The notes under the pieces were generated by a model. The model saw only the letters and a program-made list of their open reading frames with translations. It did not search any database and had not been told where the DNA came from. The position numbers were made by a program, and so were the translations under genes. DNA of 64,000 nucleotides from Siphonodentalium dalli (Eukaryota; Mollusca; Scaphopoda; Gadilida; Siphonodentaliidae), in contig CP136065.1 in assembly GCA_032622095.1 (NCBI GenBank), positions 35,252,732 through 35,316,731 of the forward strand, read 5' to 3'. Below, piece by piece: positions 56,657-64,000 of this stretch; positions within the stretch are counted from its first letter, which is position 1, and each line of letters opens with the position of its first letter.

Positions 56657-56807
56657 CAAGCCTTGAAATAGCGTGTCTGTCATTTGCAGAATGAGGTCCC
56701 CAGAGGGTGAATTTGGTGTTGCTAGCCCACTATGCGGGGTAGCATCACTAAATTCACCCTCTGGGGACCTCATTCTGCAAATGACTGACACACTATTTCA
56801 AGGCTTG
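56657..56807. mobile_element. Family-A hAT-like palindromic MITE, complete reference copy
   Basis: 151 bp, CAAGCCTTGAAATAG.. to ..CTATTTCAAGGCTTG, almost fully palindromic with a cccactatgcggggt centre, flanked by perfect TCAGTAAC (56649-56656 and 56808-56815). The 8-bp duplication and CA..TG ends fit hAT. It defines the consensus for the fragments elsewhere. Confidence 0.93.
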
Positions 56808-57440
56808 TCAGTAACTAGCTCTTAATTGTTATACGTCCTTTTGAAAAAGGTTGTATTATGTAATCAGTCTGTTTGTCTGTCTGTCTGTCCATCCATCCAT
56901 CTATCTGTTGAGCTGTCCGTCCGTTAACATTTTTGGTTTCCGATCGATAACCAGGGTTTCCGCTATACCGGCGCAGGCTCCTTTAAATGAACCTACTTTT
57001 GATATAAAAAAAAATGTGATTTAGTTTTTCCTATTAACGGTAAATTAGTATGCCGACAGACCTGTTTAATCTGCCGATTTGATTGTCAACACCCGCCTAT
57101 ACCCCACAACCCTCATCTCCACTAACAGTTTGGGCAAATAGATTTACATATAAAGACAAACATTTATTTCATACGTTTGCCATTGGTAACATTTTGTAAG
57201 TCTCGTTCTCATAACGGCCGAGATTTTGTCGATGTCGGTGTGATCTATTGTCTATCCTGATTGGGCGCTTCTATATAATGTGTCTTAGACCCTCCGCAGT
57301 GTTGAAAATTCGTATGAACTCAATATCTGTGTAAACCTTCATTAATAGCAGGTGTATTGAGTTGAGGATGTCTCATGAACTTTTCAACTGATTATCCCTA
57401 CAAATGATTGAATGGGAATACATATGTAAATTATCAGATG

Positions 57441-57778
57441 GTTAATACTAAACAGAGGTTAATACTAAACAGAGGTTAATACTAAACAGGTTAATACTAA
57501 ACAGAGGTTAATACTAAACAGAGGTTAATACTAAACAGAGGTTAATACTAAACAGGTTAATACTAAACATAGGTTAATACTAAACAGCTGTTAATACTAA
57601 ACAGAGGTTAATACTAAACAGACTTTAATACTAAACAGACGTTAATAATAAACAGACGTTAATAATAAACAGAGGTTAATACTAAACAGAGGTTAATAAT
57701 AAACAGACGCTAATACTAAACAGGCGTTAATGCTAAACAGAGGTTAATACTAAACCAGAGGTTAATACTAAACAGAGG
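57441..57778. repeat. 17-bp minisatellite (gttaatactaaacagag)
   Basis: About 20 units of 15-17 bp with small variants (gttaataataaacagac). A further two units appear at 57914-57938 inside the loop of the next MITE. Confidence 0.95.
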
Positions 57779-57828
57779 CAAGACATTTTATCCTGGTTTA
57801 TCTTTAATCCTTTCTATAATAAAAAAAG

Positions 57829-58039
57829 TATTGCCCTAACTAATCGACTCCTTAACCACAGCAGAATTATGGGTAATTTTTCAGGATTTGGTCGGAAATA
57901 TGGCTCTCAGTGAGGTTAATACTAAACAAAGGTTAATACGATGAATGGCATGCAACAAGCCATATTTCTGCATAAAACCTGAAAAATTACCCATAATTCT
58001 GCTGTGATTAAGGAGTCTATTATTTAGGCCATTACTGTA
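57829..58039. mobile_element. Family-C MITE with captured minisatellite in its loop
   Basis: tattgccctaactaatcgac.. to ..gccattactgta. The loop region 57914-57938 is gttaatactaaacaaagg + ttaatac, i.e. two units of the adjacent minisatellite replacing the normal loop. Confidence 0.85.
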
Positions 58040-58138
58040 GTTGTCCCTTAAGAAATGTTCATATAATAAGTTCAACAAACGACCATTGGTCGAAACTATT
58101 TATCTGAACATTTCCCACCAATGAATAGGATTCCTTCT

Positions 58139-58816
58139 CAGGGTTTCCTCTACTATGGCAGGCCGGCCGTTCAGCGGCCTCATTCCCCTTCCCAACCTTG
58201 ACTTAATATTGGCCACAAAATAGCCACAGACCTAGCTCAGCCCCCTTTTTACACAGGATGAGCGATCACCAACACTGATGATTAACAGATAGCAAGGAAT
58301 CCTGTCTGAATAAGACATTATCAGTTGCGCGGATCACTTCAGCACCATCATGTGTAACACTTTGTCTGCGAATGTTCAGTATTAATCAGCCTCTCATATT
58401 TTAATTTACCTTAGATTTCTGTCTACAAGTCCCAACTTTCTGACCTACAATTTCCCTCAAAATGCACATTATTTAGTGGTAATTCATTGGGGGGGGGCTG
58501 ACTTCTGAGCTGCAACCATGAACACAGGTGAGTTCTGGCAGTCACTGCGACGAACAGTGCAGACATTTTACCTCAAAACAAGGTGTGTTAAAGAAATGTT
58601 TAATTCTAAATAAAACAATATAAAATATTAATAGTTATTATCAATGTATTTGTTCCCTGTCCTATTGATACAAAATGATCAATTATACAAATCCAGCATG
58701 AGGTCATCTCCATCTGAGGAAATTTTGATTTTCACAAAATTATCTCCCAATATAGGGCGCCGGGTATGTGCTTCCCAAATACGGCCAGATTCCCCCAACC
58801 CCTAGCGGAAACCCTG
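58139..58816. mobile_element. 678-bp hAT-like element
   Basis: Ends CAGGGTTTCCTCTACTA and ..CTAGCGGAAACCCTG, flanked by TCCTTCT (58132-58138 and 58817-58823). The surrounding repeat has an unoccupied relative at ~45255-45400 (ccaatgaacatgaatcattctg..) where the two flanks are contiguous. No transposase ORF. A similar left end without partner is at 56952. Confidence 0.8.
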
Positions 58817-58823
58817 TCCTTCT

Positions 58824-59800
58824 GCACTTTCTATTATCTGTTGTCTGCTTAAGTTTCTTGAACATCCCTACAGATGAATAATAGACTCAGATCAGATGAA
58901 ATAGGCAAGAGTTTATTTATTATTAATTTATTTTTGTGGGATGGTCACAAGCAAGTCATAACAAATAATAACTTTGTGGGCTGTAAATTATGCATAAAAT
59001 GGCTAAACTCCATGTGTATTTTTAATCGAGAGCAGGATTTGATATATTGATCCTTCATTGTTTTGACAGCCTTCAAGTGTTGTCACAATAAATGTTGCAT
59101 TTTATGTGTCCCGGACAAATTACTTCATCAACATTAAATGCCAAAAAATGCCTCTGATCACGTAAAACTGACAAGTAAACGCCCATTGTCTGCAGGCTAC
59201 ATTCGGTAACACGTTTTGTTTAAATTCCTAATTTAAAATAATATCCTGGTGTTCTGATTTTTTTTTCATTGCATGAATTTTATGATTCCATATCAGTTGT
59301 GTTAACATTCAGAGTGTAGTACTCGTTCTCCCTTAACATGTGCCAGAGAATCTGAAGCATATGTCAGTGACCCAACACAAAAGGGGGATACCTCCACGAC
59401 AGCTTCCATTGATTGATGGTTAGAGGCAAACTCCATGCAGCGCCCTCTATGTTATCACTGCGATATAGCACTGCCACAAGGATGGTACTTTGCGGACTGA
59501 TACATCTAATTTTACATATTGTCGGAACTATATTTAGTCACCTATTGTCTTATTTTGACCACCAAAAGTTTGCAATCATGGTAATTCTTTCGGTATTGAT
59601 AAGAACAATATGAACTGAGCCAGACATCAACGATTTTAATCATAAAACATAAGAACTAAGAACGTGTAAGAAATCCTTACCAAATGTCCTTATGGCAGTG
59701 GTATCTCAGCGGAGTGATGGGAGATAACTCTGCCTGGAGTTTGGGTTAGAGGGGGTGTGAGCATCTACTCTGCACCCCTGCTTTCTATACTTTGGAGAAA
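58824..59800. other. No gene recognised
   Basis: ORF of 66 aa at 59413 without motif; otherwise A+T-rich with no repeat identified beyond the flank shared with 45340-45400. Confidence 0.45.
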
Positions 59801-59849
59801 TCATGCTGCAGAATGGCAAAAGTAACTGAAACAATGTTAATTCGAGACT

Positions 59850-59985
59850 TACCAGAAGATGAGGCCTAAGCAGAATGAGGTCTCCAGATGGGGGATTGAT
59901 GATGCTGTGCTCGGTAGCATCACTAAATTTACCCTCCGGGAACCTCATTCTGCAAATGTTACACACAATATATCCTGGCCTGCAT
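59850..59985. mobile_element. Family-A element, right end
   Basis: agaagatgaggcctaagcag.. with a diverged palindrome (gtctccagatggggga.. to ..accctccgggaacctcattctgc). It resembles the right module of the ~460-bp composite elements. Confidence 0.65.
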
Positions 59986-60046
59986 GTAACTGCAACTTTT
60001 TCTATAATCCATTGATGAACATATAATAAAAGAGTTTATTGCAAAC

Positions 60047-61527
60047 GAAGCCTGAGTTTAGTGTGCCTGTCATCTGCAGAATGAGGTCCCCAGAGGGTGA
60101 ATTTAGTGGGTTAGCATCACTAAATTCACCTTCTGGGGACCTCATTCTGCTAAAGCCTCATATTCTCTGGAAAGTTTCTTTATTATCAAATTTCTATAGA
60201 AACTTCTTCACATAGATTCTATTTCTTTTTAAGTTAAGTTTCTCTACATTCCCAAATTGGCAGACGCCACATTGCATAATCGAGGTTCCAATGGGTTAGT
60301 GATGTTCCGATAATGTAAAAGCCCATCGGACCGATTTTCGATAACTGGAGGCATAATCGGCCAATTTCCGATTCCGATTCCGATGTTTATATATTTTGTG
60401 CTTTTGTTCTCATAATGGACCTATATACACCCTTTGCACTCCATATCCCAATATAGCGTCAAAGCCAAATTCATCAAAAAATTATATATACACAATGTCG
60501 CGAAAGTATTTCCGCCAACGTCAGTTGTGTGCTGCCTTTGATCTATACCAGTAGTTGTTTTGACAAAGAGATCAAAGGTGCCGACTCAGAGTAACGTTAT
60601 CACCCTATGGGGAACACTTGCATACAATATAAAAGTCTTGATTGAATACTTGTAAGTTGCAACAATGTATGGAATGGCGATGATTATTAACTAAATTTAG
60701 ATTTATGGATAATAATTGCTATCATATTTGTCTGAGATTTCCCAATTTCCCATTGGTCACATCTTTTGTCTTTTAATAACTGGGAAGCTTTTATAGTTCC
60801 TCCTACTCAATTTTTTTTTTCGCTACACAGCCTCCGAGTTCAATGTGGAGCTAAGCATATAAGGCCTCCTCACATTGGTAATTATTGAAGACAATTCTGA
60901 TTGCGACTGTACTAATTCATTCAGTGCGTGCTTCATATTATTGACAAAGCATGTGACATCACAGCATGGCACGTGCTCAACAGGAAACTACCTGTACATT
61001 GTAATGAGGGCAGCTGATTAAAGCTTTCTTTGAATCTATTTCATGTCCACGCGATTGAACCAATAACTTCAGATTACACAGGATATGTCGGGCAGGTGTA
61101 TTGCCATGCTTATATAATCATATCAGACTGTTTGGACGATGCCAATAACTTCTTTTTAGGTTGTTACAACTGCGTTTTACATTCAATAATACGGTTGTAT
61201 TGTGTATCGTTTATTAAAGCATGCATATAGCGCTTATATACTAGAATGTTTTTGTTTGTTTTGACAATCGGTAAAAGCCGATGTTCAACTGCGAGGTACA
61301 TTTAAAATTTGATGGGCTATTATCAGCCGATGGCCGATTCCGATTCCGATTATCGGAACATCACTACAATGGGTGTACATCACAATATTCAGCATTTAGG
61401 AACTTCAATCTTAGTCTATATCTCCCATAGCATATGAGGTGCTAGCCCGCTTATCGGGATTGGGTCATTAAATTCACCATCTGGGGACCTCATTCTGCAA
61501 ATGACAGGCACACTAAACTCAGGCTTG
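60047..61527. mobile_element. Composite family-A hAT-like element, interrupted by another hAT-like element
   Basis: Ends [g/c]aagcctgagtttagtgtg and complement, with a perfect 8-bp duplication TTGCAAAC (60039-60046 and 61528-61535). Without the nested 60297-61366 element and its duplication it would be ~403 bp, close to the 40931-41391 copy. Confidence 0.9.
60297..61366. mobile_element. 1.07-kb hAT-like element nested in family A
   Basis: Ends TAGTGATGTTCCGATAAT and ..ATTATCGGAACATCACTA, flanked by perfect CAATGGGT (60289-60296 and 61367-61374). The unoccupied site is visible at ~41190 in the related element. Subterminal ccgattccgatt words repeat. No transposase ORF. Confidence 0.93.
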
Positions 61528-61535
61528 TTGCAAAC

Positions 61536-62046
61536 CCATTCCTTTATCTTTGTGAAATACAGCAAAATACAGAAGATTTCATAATGTTCAATAAAATTGT
61601 TTGTATTGTTCTTGAACAATACAAACAGATTATGTCAACAACGTCATTGGCGACATCAACTTTAATAGAAATTTTGTTCACCAAATTATGTGGAATAGTC
61701 TACATAAATCACACATTTCTTCAATTATATAATTAATTAAAAATTTAAACAATATCGACATAATTTTCAGTATATTACAAACAATAATCTTCAGAGTGTT
61801 CAAAAAACAGAACAACACAGTTGTGTGAACATGATAATGTTACTCTTCGTTGTGATGCGAGGTAAATCTTGAACCTACAGTTCTCGTTTTACCATTGCGT
61901 CAAAACAAACTCATGCTATACCAGTTCACACACTTGTGTTGTTCTATCAATATATATACATGTATGTACTACAGATTGGCGAGTAATCTGCTTCATCTCA
62001 ATGATTGCCATGGCCTCCATTGACACCTACTGCTCATTACCCAGAG
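61536..62046. other. No gene recognised
   Basis: A+T-rich. A short inverted pair, ttgtattgttc/gaacaatacaa (61601-61624), is the only structure noted. Confidence 0.5.
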
Positions 62047-62436
62047 TTAACCCTTTACCCAACAGAAGGGCCCTGTGCCAATGCATTCTCTTATATATGC
62101 GAGTCGACCATAGGTCGCCTCGCATATATAAGAGAATGCATTGGCTTAACACATTAAAAATTATAAAATTGTTAAAGAATGTAAGAAAAAATGTTAAAAA
62201 AAGATTTTTTTTAGGCCAATGCATTCTCTTATATATGCGAGGCGACCTATGGTCGACTCGCATATATAAGAGAATGCATTGGCACAGGGTATAACTGTAA
62301 CTATCACAATGTGGTCAAGGAGCCGGTTCCAATGATATCCATATTTGTATGGTTTTATTGAGACAGACCCAAGATATTTTAGGCTGTTGAAGCTTTATTT
62401 GGCCGGTTTTGGCCGGTTTGTTGGGTAAAGGGTTAA
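62047..62436. mobile_element. piggyBac-like MITE (TTAACCCTTTACCC ends), second copy
   Basis: TTAA at 62047-62050 and 62433-62436 with the same ends as 54829-55111 but in the opposite orientation. Two full family-B palindromes (62077-62146 and 62215-62285) are joined by an A+T-rich spacer. Shares the caatgtggtcaaggagccgg segment with the other copy. Confidence 0.9.
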
Positions 62437-63046
62437 AGCATATAATGGCAGGAATCATCATCTTGTATATTGCATAACGCCATTGATTTTAAATGCTTAT
62501 AGTCTGTCAGACTAATAATTACTGGCAAGCTAAATTATTGAAAACCTTATGTTCAGATCTATAATTCAGGGTGGTGTTCAGGGACTGCAAACGAAGTCCT
62601 GTCTCACAAAAACCCAAGTGGCTGATATAATTATCAACAATTTCTCTCCAGATCGTGTTACTAAATCCTGACCTATATGCATATAAAATGTGGCAGTGTT
62701 GTTAACAGCACCAATTTATACCTAGACATAATATAGTTATATATACATCTGGTATTATGTACCCTGATAGGCTTAATTTATCAGAGATGCAAGGGCTCTG
62801 AATCATGCAGGGGGGGGGTTGGGGTGGGGTGGTGGAGGGGAGTTGGAGCCCCATCAATCGAAGCAGTCGGGCTTCGCGCTGGCCCAAAATTCACTACAAT
62901 ATCAAAAAAAATTCTGCTAAATTATCTCAGAATTTTACAAATGTTTTCTCATCAAGATAATGAGTCTTATTGACTGACAATTTATGTTTCAATGTATCTA
63001 CCTACGTCTGGTGACCACATTGAATTATAGGATCATGAATAATTTC
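62437..63046. other. No gene recognised
   Basis: Contains a G-rich tract (62807-62840). The 61-aa minus-strand ORF over it is not credible. Confidence 0.5.
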
Positions 63047-63314
63047 TTAACCGTTTCATGACGGGAGCTTCGCTGGTGCAACATTAAAGATCTTGTGCCA
63101 GTGCTTTCTCTAATATATTATGCGAGTGTCCCATAGGGAGCCTCGTATATAAAAGAGAATACACTGGCTTACAGGGTAAAGGTAAATAATGTTAGGTCAA
63201 TGCTTTCTCTTATTTTTGCGAGGCTCCATATGGGAGACTCGCATATATAAGAGAATGCCATTAGCACAATTTTTTCGCAAAATATCAGAAAGCTCCAGTC
63301 ATGGAAGGGTTAAG
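63047..63314. mobile_element. piggyBac-like MITE (catgac/gtcatg type)
   Basis: TTAACC.. at 63047 and ..AGGGTTAA to 63314 with inverted ends ccgtttcatgacgggagct / agctccagtcatggaaggg. Two degraded family-B hairpins inside. Confidence 0.85.
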
Positions 63315-64000
63315 AAACAGTGACATCTGAGGACTCTGTTTGGAAGAAATTGATGCAAATGTTATTAGGACTATATATATATCTTGGTTGTTGTCTGATT
63401 ACTAAGGGGAAAGAAATTCCAAAAATGAATTCCTGTTGAATAATACATTGTTTATATACATGTATATATAAAACAGTGAAATCGTGGAATTATTAAGTTG
63501 TTACATTCTGATATGATCTTTGCCAATTAACAAACACCCTATTGTAAAAATGTTGGTTTATAAAAGAAAATATTGTACCTACGTACCTACCTACCTACAC
63601 AGCCTTAAAGATATGGGTTGGGAGAGAAGAATCACAAAATCTTTTAATGATCGATGGCCTAACATTGGTTTAAATTAATGCCGAAGAATGAGAAATTGTC
63701 TTTTACCAACATAAACAAAATGATTACCTTGTAAGTTACACAGCATAATCTACACATGCTACAACATAAAATCTATTATTGTACATCATTGTGACCAAAG
63801 ATATCATTCTGTGTTGATATGCAGAAAATATAAAGCCGTTACAATTGACGTTACCATTGATGAAAGAAACATCCCACACAAAAGTCTGGGTGTAAATTCC
63901 GATATAGGAGAGTAATGTATTTTGGACATAAAACAGGCATCTGGAACAACAAGGGATTTGTTGATTTAAGTCGAGGGAATCTCGGGAATAGTCTGAGATG
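63315..64000. other. No gene recognised
   Basis: A+T-rich. A cctacctac microsatellite lies at 63577-63600, and a short segment (gaaagaaacatcccacac, 63863) is shared with 22073. Confidence 0.5.

Noticed and set aside
56952-58816. One 1.87-kb hAT element from CAGGGTTTCCGCTA (56952) to CTAGCGGAAACCCTG
   Set aside because: Flanks do not match; the right end pairs better with 58139, which has matching TCCTTCT flanks and an empty-site relative.

Overview
The window looks like an invertebrate nuclear genome, probably a marine lophotrochozoan such as a mollusc. This is inferred from A+T-rich, repeat-dense DNA, many short foldback transposons, frequent acatgta-type words, a Polinton-type virus insertion and an nAChR-like gene relic. 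No species-diagnostic gene was found. Almost none of the window codes for host protein.

Bases 1-5813 hold the only compact coding block. Nine intronless plus-strand ORFs, several overlapping by 4-19 bases, encode a Polinton/Maverick-type virus-like element (the C. elegans F54H12.2/F54H12.3 kind). They are a small KGG-hydrophobic protein, a conserved 235-aa protein, a DDE integrase with chromodomain, a two-helix membrane protein, a penton-like minor capsid protein, a small basic glycine-rich protein, a double-jelly-roll-type major capsid protein, a Cys/His protein and an adenain-like cysteine protease. The left edge is cut by the window, and no DNA polymerase B or packaging ATPase is visible.

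Bases 6264-6597 are an unusual palindromic array of a ~29-bp unit. Bases 6605-15532 are three near-identical copies of a ~3.2-kb tandem unit. Each unit holds (i) a ~950-bp foldback element and (ii) a 1.87-kb DNA transposon with its own terminal inverted repeats and TATATA target duplication. That transposon contains broken exons resembling a Cys-loop (nicotinic-type) receptor ligand-binding domain. The third copy is split: its missing right end reappears at 26396-26705. The 10.9 kb between looks like an insertion (8-bp TTAAAGGG at both junctions), later lengthened by a 1,464-bp tandem duplication.

The remaining ~37 kb is a mosaic of non-autonomous DNA transposons, several with complete target duplications: hAT-like (8-bp), Tc1/mariner-like (TA), piggyBac-like (TTAA) and one with ATAATA. 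It also contains minisatellites (28-, 55-, 72- and 17-bp units), LINE scraps and dispersed repeats. The only host coding exon I would defend is at 56392-56534: a start codon, a short signal-anchor and a canonical splice donor.
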